From: Microvirga lotononidis
Lineage (GTDB): Bacteria; Pseudomonadota; Alphaproteobacteria; Rhizobiales; Beijerinckiaceae
DNA length: 64,000 nucleotides
Assembly: GCF_034627025.1 (NCBI RefSeq)
Contig: NZ_CP141049.1
Location: 992,001-1,056,000, forward strand
Reading direction: 5' to 3'
Part shown: positions 45,275 through 53,080 of the stretch, in pieces
Layout: the number at the start of each line of letters is the position of its first letter
Numbering within the stretch: position 1 is the first letter of the stretch
Notes under the pieces: model-generated
The model's input: only the letters and a program-made list of their open reading frames with translations
Databases searched by the model: none
Told to the model about the DNA's origin: nothing
Translations under genes and position numbers: made by a program

Positions 45275-45772
45275 CTTTTTCTGCGGCAGGTGAGCCGCGC
45301 GCGCGACATAGACATAGCGCGGCCGCTTCCAACGATAGCCGGCTTCGTGCAGCCGCCGCCGCAGCGTCTGGCGGCTGACCGCGAGGCCCTTCGCGGCCAG
45401 GTCGTGGGCCAGCAGCGGCACCGTCCAGCTCGTAGCCTGGTAGCCGCAGCGGCGCGGGTCGCGCGCCAGGGCCGCCGCCAGCCGCTGCGGCGTGAGCCTC
45501 GGCTGACGGCGGGGACGTCCGCTGCGCGGCCGGTCGATCAGGGCCGTGGCCTCATGCTCGGCTCGGTACTGGACGAGCCAGCGGTGCACGCTGGAGCGGT
45601 TGACCCGGCAGCGGCGGGCCGCCTCGGCGACGGGATGGCCCTCGGCCACCAGCAGCAGCGCCTCGAGGCGGCGATACACCCGGGCCTCACGGGCACCAGA
45701 AAGCGCGGCAGTAAGCCGCTTGCGATCCGCCTCGTCGAGCCACGTTTCGGGAGAGTGATCATGGTGTTGCAT
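45275..45772 (-). pseudogene. IS630-family transposase, N-terminal helix-turn-helix part
   Basis: From ATG 45772: DEADRKRLTAALSGAREARVYRRLEALLLVAEGHPVAEAARRCRVNRSSVHRWL (helix-turn-helix), LIDRPRSGRPRR, LTPQRLAAALARDPRRCGYQATSWTVPLLAHDLAAKGLAVSRQTLRRRLHEAGYRWKRPRYVYVARAAHLPQKK. The IS110 insertion follows at once. It joins to RRLKAGWH at 43532. Confidence 0.85.
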
Positions 45773-45900
45773 GCTCTCCAGGGAACACCCGCAGTGCTTG
45801 CGTTGCAAGTCTTATGAAGACCTACTTAGCACTGGAGCTTGACAGAGCCCCCGAATTGCAAACCGAGATGCATCTACTGCATTCGTGCTCTCTGCGCGGT

Positions 45901-45916
45901 TGGCACGCCCTTTGCA
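45901..45916 (+). promoter_or_regulatory. Sigma-54 (RpoN) promoter
   Basis: TGGCACGCCCTTTGCA is a full match to the -24/-12 consensus TGGCAC-N5-TTGCA. It points toward phaB, 275 bp upstream of its start, and lies about 60 bp after the right end of IS630 element 2. I found no TGT-N10-ACA NifA site upstream; if one existed 80-150 bp away, the IS630 insertion would have moved it. Confidence 0.75.
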
Positions 45917-46008
45917 AGGTCCACGTCGCGAGCCTGCAGGAGTTGCCGACTGGATCCTTCAGGTTTGGGTTACTGCACGATCAATGTGATAAAGGTAAGG
46001 AAAGCAAC

Positions 46009-46083
46009 ATGTCAGGGCCGCGCCATCATACTGAGCCGAGAAGTGCTTTATCACGCCCTCAAGGTCAGCTCTTAACCTATTGA
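46009..46083 (+). CDS. Short leader ORF between sigma-54 promoter and phaB
   Basis: 24 codons from ATG 46009 with AAGGAAAG upstream: MSGPRHHTEPRSALSRPQGQ, ending LLTY. No known family. It may be a leader peptide or the start of a gene lost by deletion; the phaB ribosome-binding region follows about 100 nt later. Confidence 0.25.
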   Translation: MSGPRHHTEPRSALSRPQGQLLTY

Positions 46084-46190
46084 AAGTACCTCGCCAGCGC
46101 CCCAACGAGATGTTCAAACCCGAGATGCGGAAAGGTTACGTTAAGATGACAGCAGGATACTCCATCAACCCAAAAGGGAGAAAAAGCAGC

Positions 46191-46916
46191 ATGGCGCGTG
46201 TTGCATTGGTTACCGGTGGCACCCGCGGCATCGGTGCCGCGATCTCAAAGGGCTTGAAAGACGCCGGCTACAAGGTTGCCGCGAATTACGGCGGCAATGA
46301 CGAAGCCGCCAACCAGTTCAAAGCTGAGACCGGCATTCCGGTCTTCAAGTTCGATGTCTCCGATGCCGCGGCCTGCGAGGCCGGGATCAGGGCCGTCGAA
46401 GCGGAGCTCGGCCCCGTCGACATTCTCGTGAACAACGCGGGCATCACCCGCGACGGCATGTTCCACAAGATGTCCTACGACCAGTGGTCGGCGGTCATCC
46501 GCACCAATCTCGATTCCATGTTCACCTGCACGCGGCCCGTCATCGAGGGCATGCGCGAACGCGGGTTCGGGCGCATCATCATCATCTCGTCCATCAACGG
46601 CCAGAAGGGTCAGATGGGGCAGGCGAACTATTCCGCGGCCAAAGCCGGCGTGGTCGGCTTTGCCAAGGCCCTGGCGCAGGAGAACGCCAACAAGGGCATC
46701 ACCGTCAACGTCATCGCACCCGGCTACATCGCCACCGAAATGGTGCGGGCCGTCCCGGAAGAGGTTCTCAAGTCGAAGATCCTGCCGCTCATTCCCGTCG
46801 GCCGTCTCGGCGAGGCGGAGGAGATCGCCCGCTCCGTGCTCTTCCTGGCTGCCGACGAGGCCGGCTTCGTCACCGGCTCGACCCTGCCGGTGAACGGCGG
46901 CCAGTATATGGTTTAG
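46191..46916 (+). CDS. phaB: Acetoacetyl-CoA reductase
   Basis: 241 aa from ATG 46191 behind AAGGGAG. Short-chain dehydrogenase: ARVALVTGGTRGIGAAISKGL (TGxxxGIG cofactor loop), VDILVNNAGITRDGMFHKM (NNAG), IIIISSINGQKGQMGQANYSAAKAG (catalytic Ser, Tyr, Lys), GITVNVIAPGYIATEMV, LPVNGGQYMV end. It reduces acetoacetyl-CoA to (R)-3-hydroxybutyryl-CoA with NADPH for PHB synthesis. Length is exactly typical. No phaA or phaC is adjacent; phaZ is 16 kb away. The sigma-54 promoter upstream suggests control by NifA or another bEBP. Confidence 0.95.
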   Translation: MARVALVTGGTRGIGAAISKGLKDAGYKVAANYGGNDEAANQFKAETGIPVFKFDVSDAAACEAGIRAVEAELGPVDILVNNAGITRDGMFHKMSYDQWSAVIRTNLDSMFTCTRPVIEGMRERGFGRIIIISSINGQKGQMGQANYSAAKAGVVGFAKALAQENANKGITVNVIAPGYIATEMVRAVPEEVLKSKILPLIPVGRLGEAEEIARSVLFLAADEAGFVTGSTLPVNGGQYMV

Positions 46917-47167
46917 ACCAAAGCAACAATCCTGCTGCGGGCAAACCTTCATGGCGCGGTAAGAACGCCTCGCGCAAATACTGGCTAGAGTAAATTTAGC
47001 ATAGCTGGTTAACAGAGAGCTTCGGTGAAGGTCACCTATGCGCTCTGCAAGCCATCAGCCTGCGTCTGGCTAAACGTGACGAACTCTCTTCCCCTATCCG
47101 TCGTCACACCAAAACACGTCGTGAGCTGGAGCCGCCAGTGGCACCCTTTTTGGAAGGCTAATACCTG
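46917..47167. other. Intergenic region downstream of phaB
   Basis: 250 bp without a gene. TGGCACCCTTTTTGG at 47139-47153 resembles a sigma-54 site but has GG instead of GC at -12 and lies only 15 bp from the next start. Confidence 0.35.
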
Positions 47168-47848
47168 ATGAGCAACGCCCACGATTTTCAACTTGCGCCC
47201 TCCTTGGCTCGTCTGATTGAGAAGGAGAGAGGAGGCTACCACATCCGGCAGGGCTACTTTCCGGATCGCCCGGACCAGGACATTTATGTCCAAGTCGAGG
47301 GGGAGGCGGGTCGGCTCGTCTTGGTCACCAACCATCCAACCGGTCGTGTCGAGGAGGCCACGAATATTTCCCGCGCTCAGGCCGAGGCTCTATTGGAGTT
47401 GACTGCTGGACGAGTGGAGTACTTGAGCATCAGCCTGAATATCGGCCTGCAAACCGTCACTCTCCGCCGCTTCCTCAAACCGGGACCACTGGATTTGATT
47501 ACTGTCACGGCAGAGCCAAGCAAGCCGACGCACATGTTTCAGCCGCTGGCCTGGTTTGGTCCCGAAATTACGGGCGACTCTGCTTACCAGGCCCGCTACA
47601 TAGCTCTAGCCGGGCTGCCCTCAGCGCAGGAGATTGAGATCACAGATGCGGCACTCAACGGCCTGCTCGATACCCTCAGTAGTCACCTCGAAGTATTCCA
47701 GTCGCAAGAAGCGGCTCCTCAGCTGGTTGCCAGCTCCAATTCAGCGGAAACTCAGTTTGGGGAAGATGAGCAGGACCAGGATGCTCTTGTAATCAGAGAT
47801 AGCATCATCCGGGATCTAGCCCGTTCCTTGAACCTTCCCCCAAGCTGA
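47168..47848 (+). CDS. CYTH-like domain protein, paralogue of 32964-33641
   Basis: 226 aa. PSLARLIEKERGGYHIRQGYFPDRPDQDIYVQVEGEAGRLVLVTN, ISRAQAEALLELTAGRVEYLSISL, RRFLKPGPLDLITVTAEP, MFQPLAWFGPEITGDSAYQARYIALAGLP, and an acidic tail ending LVIRDSIIRDLARSL. Same architecture as the paralogue, with the closing W-FGPE(I/V)T.D..Y motif of CYTH folds. Lower GC at third positions than phaB suggests separate origin. Function unknown. Confidence 0.6.
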   Translation: MSNAHDFQLAPSLARLIEKERGGYHIRQGYFPDRPDQDIYVQVEGEAGRLVLVTNHPTGRVEEATNISRAQAEALLELTAGRVEYLSISLNIGLQTVTLRRFLKPGPLDLITVTAEPSKPTHMFQPLAWFGPEITGDSAYQARYIALAGLPSAQEIEITDAALNGLLDTLSSHLEVFQSQEAAPQLVASSNSAETQFGEDEQDQDALVIRDSIIRDLARSLNLPPS

Positions 47849-47944
47849 AGCGTCCAACAAGCGTCTCTTTTGGCTTTATTGTAGTTTTATTGATCCGGCT
47901 TGGGTACTCTTGAAATCTGCTGCGGAAGACTCCAGTTTGGCTGG

Positions 47945-48269
47945 ATGAAGCATATAGACATGCGCAAGCTGCCAGCAGCCGCGCAAGAGGAGCGCCGCCG
48001 GCAGGTGATCGGCCTGCGCGAGAGCGGCCTGACTTATGATGCCATTGCCGCGCAGGTGGGTCTGACGCGCACCGGCGTCTTCGATATCTGCCGCCGCTTC
48101 GCCGAGCAGGGCCAGGCCGGCTTGGCCAGCGGGCCGCGCGGCCCGGCCCCTGGCACAGGCCGGTTTCTCCAGGTCGAGCAGGAAGCGCAGGTCCGCGCGC
48201 TGATCCGCCGGCACACGCCCGACGAGCTGGGCCTGCCCTTTGCCCTGTGGAGCCGGGCGGCGGTGCGGG
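47945..48269 (+). pseudogene. IS630-family transposase, N-terminal fragment
   Basis: MKHIDMRKLPAAAQEERRRQVIGLRESGLTYDAIAAQVGLTRTGVFDICRRFAEQGQAGL, then RHTPDELGLPFALWSRAAVRV. About 80 percent alike to the first 105 residues of the IS630 at 5825. IS3 copy 3 interrupts it at 48270; the DDE part is not in the window. Confidence 0.88.
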
Positions 48270-48310
48270 TGAACCGCGCCGGATTTTCCGGAGGCTAATT
48301 GGCTTGGATT

Positions 48311-48526
48311 CTATGCGGCCATCGGCGTGAGCTCAAGCTGGGCATAGTAGGTGGCTTCCGCCTCGGCGGGCGGAATGCTGCCGATGGACTCGAGCAGGCG
48401 CCGGTTGTTGTACCAGTCGACCCATTCTAGGGTGGCAAACTCAACCGCCTCAAACGAGCGCCACGGACCACGCCGATGGATCACTTCGGCCTTGAACAGG
48501 CCGATGACGGTTTCCGCCAGAGCATT
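48311..48526 (-). pseudogene. IS3 orfB C-terminal part, copy 3
   Basis: NALAETVIGLFKAEVIHRRGPWRSFEAVEFATLEWVDWYNNRRLLESIGSIPPAEAEATYYAQLELTPMAA, the C-terminal end of the IS3 integrase domain. Interrupted exactly at the codons for YDNALAE by IS110. Confidence 0.88.
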
Positions 48527-48542
48527 GATGCTCCTATAGAGG

Positions 48543-49613
48543 TCAAGAGGTCGAAGGGACCGTCGTGGGATCCCTTCTGGCTCGGCAGAGATAGCCAAAG
48601 ATCTCCCGCGCGACAAAGCGCTTGAGACAACGAATGATCTCCATCTTACCTTTACCCTCTGCCGTTCGTCGACGGACATAGTCAAGAGTTGGTGGATGGC
48701 TGCGCATTCTGATAATGACGACGCGATATAGAGCCGCGTTAGCCTGACGATGGCCACCGCGGTTGAGACGGTGACGTGAAGTCTTGCCGCTCGAGGCCGG
48801 AATGGGACAGGCGCCACACAGTTTGGCGAAGGCTGCTTCCGAGCGGATGCGCTCGGGATTGTCGCCGACGAGGATCAGCATCTCGGCAGCCGTACCGGTC
48901 GACATGCCATGAGCCTCCTTCAGGGTCGGCGCGCAGGCGGAGGTCAGAGCATCGAGATCGGCATCGTGGCTTTTGATCTCAGCATCGAGCATCAGCCAGC
49001 GCCGGGCGAGAGCGCGCAATGTTGCTTTGGCTGAGGCTGTTGGCGAAGTCATCGCTCCTGGTCTCAAGGCGGCTAAATGGCGGATCAGGGTCATTTTGCC
49101 GGTGAGGCCGTCAAGGCTCTCGCGCAAGGCAGCGGGAGCATTGACGATGATCGTCTTGAGGGTGACCATCGCCTGGGTGCGGCTCTTGACGGCGGTGTCT
49201 CGCGCCACCTTGAGATGGCGGATCATTTCCACGGAGCTGGTGCCCGACTTCGGAGCCGCCCTTGCCTGGCCGCTGAGAACGGCGCGGGCCGCGTTCTCAG
49301 CGTCAAGCGGGTCATTCTTGCCATGCTGGTGCCGGATCTGGCGATTGGGGCGGTTGACCTCGATGACATTGTGGCCTCTCTCCTGCAGGAAGCGTGCCAG
49401 GCCAGCCCCATAAGAGCCTGTCCCCTCGATCCCAAAGGCGCGAACGGGACCCAAGGACTGAGCCCAGCTCTCCATCTCGTGATAGCCTCTGCTGGTCACC
49501 GGCAGGGTCATTGCCCCAAGGCGGGCTCCCAGCCCGTTGATGGCGACGGCGGCGTGGGCCTCTTTGTGAGTGTCAATGCCGATGATGATCTCAGCAGGAT
49601 CAGTCTTGCGCAT
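48543..49613 (-). CDS. IS110-family recombinase
   Basis: 356 aa from ATG 49613. DEDD: EIIIGIDTHKEAHAAVAI (Asp), VRAFGIEGTGSYGAGLARFL (Glu), QHGKNDPLDAENAARAVLSG (Asp, Asp). C-terminal domain: GTAAEMLILVGDNPERIRSEAAFAKLCGACPIPASSGKTSRHRLNRGGHRQANAALYRVVIIRM, containing the serine of the Tnp domain (PASSGKT). Intact and of family length. Confidence 0.94.
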   Translation of the reverse strand: MRKTDPAEIIIGIDTHKEAHAAVAINGLGARLGAMTLPVTSRGYHEMESWAQSLGPVRAFGIEGTGSYGAGLARFLQERGHNVIEVNRPNRQIRHQHGKNDPLDAENAARAVLSGQARAAPKSGTSSVEMIRHLKVARDTAVKSRTQAMVTLKTIIVNAPAALRESLDGLTGKMTLIRHLAALRPGAMTSPTASAKATLRALARRWLMLDAEIKSHDADLDALTSACAPTLKEAHGMSTGTAAEMLILVGDNPERIRSEAAFAKLCGACPIPASSGKTSRHRLNRGGHRQANAALYRVVIIRMRSHPPTLDYVRRRTAEGKGKMEIIRCLKRFVAREIFGYLCRARRDPTTVPSTS

Positions 49614-49654
49614 TCCTCGTCCTCCGAAGGTAAGAACCTGACAGGTTCCTGCGA

Positions 49655-49780
49655 GCGGACAGGACTGTGATGGGACGAGACCCTCAAGCTCCTATCAAGT
49701 CACGCGACAGCAGACCGTCAGGTGCCGCCCGGAGGACCGACACGTCAATGCAATGACACGCAGTCAATCGTACGAAGGGT
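49655..49780 (-). ncRNA. Candidate IS110 bridge RNA
   Basis: Read on the minus strand, the first loop region holds CGTACGA (49774-49768, same as the left target flank 49814-49820) and GCATTG (49751-49746, complementary to the right target flank 48522-48527). The second holds ATAGGAGC (49695-49688, same as the right element end 48530-48537) and TCACAGTC (49670-49663, complementary to the left element end and flank 49808-49815). Order, strand sense and spacing match left/right target and left/right donor guides of known bridge RNAs. Exact RNA ends are unknown. Confidence 0.7.
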
Positions 49781-49812
49781 CAGGCCTTCCGAGCGGCTCT
49801 CACATTCTCACA

Positions 49813-50178
49813 GTCGTACGCGTCGCCAACACTGCCGACCGATGGCTCAATCCCCGCCTCGGCGAGGCGCTCGGTGTACTTCAGTGACACGTATTGAACC
49901 CCTCATATCGCTGTGGTGAATGAGGTTGGCTTGCCAGGGCTGCCGGTCATGGAGAGCTTGCTCGAGAGCATCGAGCATCGAGCATCGAGCTCGGCCCGAG
50001 CCGAGCGTGACGCACGCCAGCCCACGATCCGGTGGGCGAAGGCATCGATCACGAAGGCCACATAGACAAAGCCCGACCCGGTCGCGCGGGCAAGGGGCAG
50101 CGGCGTCGCTGACGGTGGTCCTACGGCAGATCGGCTGACCCCGTAGACCTCACGATGCTCGTCGATGAAGGCCTTCAT
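49813..50178 (-). pseudogene. IS3 orfB N-terminal remnants, copy 3
   Basis: Pieces of orfB on the minus strand: [14 protein letters not shown] near 50178, then after deletions [49 protein letters not shown] and, next to the IS110 junction, codons for KYTERLAEAGIEPSVGSVGDAYD. Not translatable as one protein. Confidence 0.8.
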
Positions 50179-50501
50179 GGCTTGAAGCGGCGGTCGAGCT
50201 CCGCCTGGGCAAAATACGCGCTGGCCTTGCGCAGGATCTCGTTGGCCTGGCGCAGTTCGCGTACCTCACGCTCAAGGGCCTTGATCTTCTCCTGCTCCTG
50301 GCTCGTCGGCCCGGGGCGAAGGCCCTGGTCGCACCCGGCCTGCCGCACCCAGTGGCGCAGCGTCTCGCGCGAGCAGCCGATCTTGGCCGCAATCGACAGG
50401 ATCGCCTCATACTGGGAGGCGTACTCGTCGCGGTGCTCGAAAACCATCCGGACCGCCCGCTCGCGGACCTCTGGTGAATACGGGGGTGTTCGCTTCGTCA
50501 T
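50175..50501 (-). CDS. IS3 orfA, copy 3
   Basis: 108 aa, the same protein as copy 2. Helix-turn-helix and coiled coil intact. As with copy 2 it has no functional orfB partner. Confidence 0.9.
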   Translation of the reverse strand: MTKRTPPYSPEVRERAVRMVFEHRDEYASQYEAILSIAAKIGCSRETLRHWVRQAGCDQGLRPGPTSQEQEKIKALEREVRELRQANEILRKASAYFAQAELDRRFKP

Positions 50502-50551
50502 GGCTCCATCCTGTCAGGTGTTGGAGCCTCCGGGAATCCCGGGACGGTTCA

Positions 50552-50689
50552 CTATTGACGGCGCCCGGTTTGGTGGACACCTAAAGCCTGACACTACCAT
50601 TGCAACTTCCGCATACGGGCTCATAATCGCCTAATCTGACCCAAGAGGCTGCCATGACAGGTGTGGCCGTCGAGCAGATACTCGAACTC
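50552..50689. other. Short spacer without recognised gene
   Basis: 138 bp between the IS3 left end and an IS1182-type left end. A reading MTGVAVEQILEL from 50654 stops at once. Nothing identified. Confidence 0.3.
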
Positions 50690-50857
50690 TAGCAGGCTGT
50701 TGAAAAGTCCGTGGCGGCGCAGGCTCCGGTATGATTCACTCGGCGCGGGCAGCCGGAGGGATCGAATGCGCGGGCGAGACGAACGGACAGGGGAACTATT
50801 CTCTTATGTCGATCTGGAAGCTCGGGTGCGGGAGGATCATCCACTCCGTGCCATCCG
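50690..50857 (+). pseudogene. IS1182-type transposase, 5' fragment
   Basis: AGCAGGCTGTTGAAAAGTCC at 50690 looks like an IS1182/IS5-group left end. From ATG 50766 the reading MRGRDERTGELFSYVDLEARVREDHPLRAIRE is the conserved transposase start. After 31 codons the frame runs directly into RidA codons. Confidence 0.75.
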
Positions 50858-51095
50858 CGAGGCTCAGACTGAAGCCTCGCTCAAAGCCGTTCAACATTGC
50901 TTGGAGAGTGCGGGCACATCCCTCGATAAGGTTGTGATGGTCAGGGTCTACGCTGCCAATGCCGGGTTCTATTCCGCCATTAACCGGGTGTACGCCCGCT
51001 TCGTTCCGGAAAACCCGCCGTCGCGCACCTTCGTGCCGGTAGCCTCCTGGCCGATGGAGTTCGACATCGAAATCGAGTGTGTCGCCCTGGCATAG
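50858..51095 (+). pseudogene. RidA-family protein, C-terminal part fused to the IS1182 start
   Basis: AQTEASLKAVQHCLESAGTSLDKVVMVRVYAANAGFYSAINRVYARFVPENPPSRTFVPVASWPMEFDIEIECVALA is the C-terminal two thirds of RidA (imine deaminase), with the active-site Arg in PPSRTFV and the Glu in (D/E)IECVA. The N-terminal strand is replaced by 31 transposase residues in the same frame (50766-51095, 109 codons). Confidence 0.8.
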
Positions 51096-51144
51096 GCTTT
51101 CGGGTGGCATCTCAGCTTGTGACCGGAGGCAGCATGCACATCCA

Positions 51145-51318
51145 TCATGTGAATATCTGGACCAAAAACCTGACGCGCTGAGCCATCAGGATCTCTTTGA
51201 CGCGTTCAACGCTCATGGAGGGCGCTGATTGATCGAGGCTGCCAACAGCTCCCGCTGCTCCGAACGAACCAAGAGACATAAAACTCGCTAGAGCGAGCGT
51301 CGTAAGCTTGCGTATCAT
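51145..51318 (-). CDS. Small putative secreted protein, last gene of the nuclease operon
   Basis: 57 aa from ATG 51318. MIRKLTTLALASFMSLGSFGAAGAVG is a good signal peptide; the mature part (SLDQSAPSMSVERVKEILMAQRVRFLVQIFT) is short. It begins 24 nt after the stop of the 85-aa gene. Function unknown; it could be the 5' end of a longer lost gene. Confidence 0.45.
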   Translation of the reverse strand: MIRKLTTLALASFMSLGSFGAAGAVGSLDQSAPSMSVERVKEILMAQRVRFLVQIFT

Positions 51319-51341
51319 CTGTGCCCCCACTGTAGTTCGAT

Positions 51342-51599
51342 CTATGCAAACGGGTTCTTGACCTGCTGAGGTGCCTCTGTTGGGCCGCTCTCATCAGGCA
51401 GTTCCTTGTCTTGCTCCAATGCTTTCACGATAGCATCGACAGCCGATTTCAATGCCTTGGCATTCTTGAGCCCAGCCTTATCGCGGGTTACGTCCAAGGA
51501 GCCATACAAGGCGACTTTGTCAGTGCCATTCTCAACAGTGAAATCGCCAATGTTTAGCGACGCACTATCGTCAGCAAAGGGCTGGAACTTCTTGGTCAT
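51342..51599 (-). CDS. Conserved hypothetical protein coupled to the nuclease gene
   Basis: 85 aa from ATG 51599, which overlaps the nuclease stop as ATGA. KFQPFADDSASLNIGDFTVENGTDKVALYGSLDVTRDKAGLKNAKALKSAVDAIVKALEQDKELPDESG. No signal peptide, so cytoplasmic. Translational coupling to a secreted nuclease is seen; an inhibitor or chaperone role would be a guess. Confidence 0.6.
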   Translation of the reverse strand: MTKKFQPFADDSASLNIGDFTVENGTDKVALYGSLDVTRDKAGLKNAKALKSAVDAIVKALEQDKELPDESGPTEAPQQVKNPFA

Positions 51600-52483
51600 G
51601 GGCGGCGTCCGAATTGATCGATAGCATCAAGGATGTCTCCAACGAAGCCTCCTGTCGAAGGTCGAGGGGAGGGCACCTGCGCGTTCTGCTCGACAGGGGA
51701 GCTCGAGACGCTCCTTCCACCGCCTCTCGGGCGCCTCAGTGCCGGAACAGGCAGGCTGGTCGCGGTTTGCTTCACAGATGCTGGCAACTGTGGGAATGCG
51801 TCTATGCCGGAGAGTTGCTGCAACTCGGCCAAGGAGATAATCCTGTAATCGTTCCCGGGCGCATTAGGGACGAGATAGGCTCCCGCGATGTTGCTTTGAG
51901 GATCATAGATGGCCTTTGCGATGTGAGTGGGCACCAGAACACGCCCTTTCAGAGCCTGCAGGTTCTCCCCTTGGAAGATGGGGCCTGTCACAACATAGAC
52001 TTCGCGGCGCTCCGAATAGTCCCGCACAGCCCGTTCAATGCTCTCCCACAGGTTACGGTTGTTCTCGGAGTTCTGCGGGACCATGTTGGCCAAGGAAAAG
52101 GATTCATCCATGCCTTGGGGTGTCGTCATATCACCCGCTGGGGCCATATGCCCACGGTCAAAGCCGCTGCGAACGTAGTCCGAGAGTTCCGCCCGCTCGT
52201 TTGATGGGAGATTGGGATCCGCGTGGAAGTTGTTTAACCGGTTGAGCGCCCGTGCCCCTTTGGCTCGCCTGGGCGTCAGATGCTCAGCCACCCAAAGCGG
52301 AGTACGGGTCAGGCCAGAATGCAGAAGGGCAAATTCCGTATAACAGATCTGGCGGGTATTCGGGGCGAGCTTCGGATTGGTGAGTGTCGGCTCGGCGCCG
52401 CCGAAGAAGTGCTGGGGACAGGCTGCTGCGACTGCATGGGGAACGACGAGGAGGAAGGCAAAGAAGTGGTTGGACGGTCTCAC
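51596..52483 (-). CDS. DNA/RNA non-specific endonuclease (NUC1/EndoG type), secreted
   Basis: 295 aa from GTG 52483, chosen because it overlaps the stop of the upstream gene (GTGA) and begins a signal peptide (VRPSNHFFAFLLVVPHAVAAACP). Beta-beta-alpha-metal nuclease core: VRSGFDRGHMAPAGDMTTP (DRGH, general-base His) followed by FSLANMVPQNSENNRNLWESIERAVR (metal-binding Asn and N...NR..W.xxE). IICYTEFALLHSG-type start and C-terminal proline/serine-rich linker RPRGGGRSVSSSPVEQNAQVPSPRPS with a short tail. It probably degrades extracellular or periplasmic nucleic acids. Confidence 0.88.
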   Translation of the reverse strand: MRPSNHFFAFLLVVPHAVAAACPQHFFGGAEPTLTNPKLAPNTRQICYTEFALLHSGLTRTPLWVAEHLTPRRAKGARALNRLNNFHADPNLPSNERAELSDYVRSGFDRGHMAPAGDMTTPQGMDESFSLANMVPQNSENNRNLWESIERAVRDYSERREVYVVTGPIFQGENLQALKGRVLVPTHIAKAIYDPQSNIAGAYLVPNAPGNDYRIISLAELQQLSGIDAFPQLPASVKQTATSLPVPALRRPRGGGRSVSSSPVEQNAQVPSPRPSTGGFVGDILDAIDQFGRRP

Positions 52484-52701
52484 AGCGTTCTCTTGAGGCG
52501 GGCGAGGCTGGAAAGGAGTTTCGCAGGTCCGTTCCACACGATCAAAGCGAGCGTCTTAAGGGGCTGGGCCTTGGCCTGCGTCACGAGAGTGCCCCTGAAG
52601 CGTGGTGGACGATGAAGTCCATACTTCCTGAGCTCGGCATCACTCAGGAGCCGATGGGGCCGTTGCCGTGAGCGCGGTTTAAGAGGGTTTTCCTGGAGCA
52701 A
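52480..52701 (-). CDS. Small hypothetical protein, first gene of the nuclease operon
   Basis: 73 aa, TTG 52701 as start behind AGAGG. LLSDAELRKYGLHRPPRFRGTLVTQAKAQPLKTLALIVWNGPAKLLSSLARLKRTL: basic, with a hydrophobic stretch LKTLALIVWNGPAKLL. Its stop overlaps the nuclease GTG. No family recognised. The overlap supports it being real. Confidence 0.45.
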   Translation of the reverse strand: MLQENPLKPRSRQRPHRLLSDAELRKYGLHRPPRFRGTLVTQAKAQPLKTLALIVWNGPAKLLSSLARLKRTL

Positions 52702-53080
52702 TCGGCAAACCTCTGGCGTTCGATGTTACTCTTCTTAGGCGGCAGAATTCCCACTTCAAGCTATCCTCGAACGCATTTCGTGCCGAGCGGATGCTCTGGA
52801 GCTACCGACGAAAAGCCCGCAGGACAAACCCGCGGGCAAGCGGATCAACGGAGCGAAGGCCCATAGGGCTCTCTGCGCCCAACGTCCTACTGTGTAGCGG
52901 TACGGCTCGGTCCAGGAGCCGACTAGCCCATCGTATTCACCTGAGTGGGCTGGGATGATTTGATCTGCGGCGCGGGCGTGCGGATCCGCTGCGTCTTTTT
53001 CATCGCGGCGAGGTCTGGAACGTGGGGAACGCGTTTGCAGGGATCGGATGGGAGGATCGGGGCGATGGCGGCCCCGTCTC
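52702..53080. other. Intergenic region between nuclease operon and IS1380
   Basis: About 380 bp with no recognised gene; contains the nuclease operon's upstream region and the untranslated end of IS1380 element 2. CCCGCAGGACAAACCCGCGGG (52818-52838) is a possible hairpin. Confidence 0.3.

Larger units (their letters stand above)
42910..45845 (-). mobile_element. IS630-family element 2, split by an IS1111-type IS110
   Basis: CTAAGTAGGTC near 42937-42947 and GACCTACTTAG near 45820-45830, within imperfect inverted repeats (GCTC..GGGCTAAGTAGGTC and GCTCCAGTGCTAAGTAGGTC on the complement), mark the ends. Transposase pieces 42950-43532 and 45275-45772 read as one gene when the DNA between is removed. 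Confidence 0.7.
48527..49812 (-). mobile_element. Complete IS110-family element with readable bridge-RNA guides
   Basis: Removing 48527-49812 restores IS3 sequence GAGCATT-GTCGTACGCG. The recombinase is on the minus strand with 199 nt of non-coding DNA upstream (49614-49812), as in IS110-type elements whose bridge RNA lies in the left end. A single G at each junction is ambiguous and may be part of the core. Confidence 0.88.
48270..50551 (-). mobile_element. IS3-family element copy 3, deleted and split by IS110
   Basis: Right end TGAACCGCGCCGGATTTTCC at 48270, left end TGAACCGTCCCGGGATTCCC on the minus strand from 50551. orfB has two deletions: the roughly 270-bp deletion shared with copy 2 and a second one joining GCCCGACC to CGGTCGCG near 50078-50086. 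IS110 is inserted at 48527-49812. Confidence 0.85.

Noticed and set aside
47139..47153. Second sigma-54 promoter before the CYTH-like gene at 47168
   Set aside because: The -12 element reads GG instead of GC and the site lies only 15 bp from the start codon.
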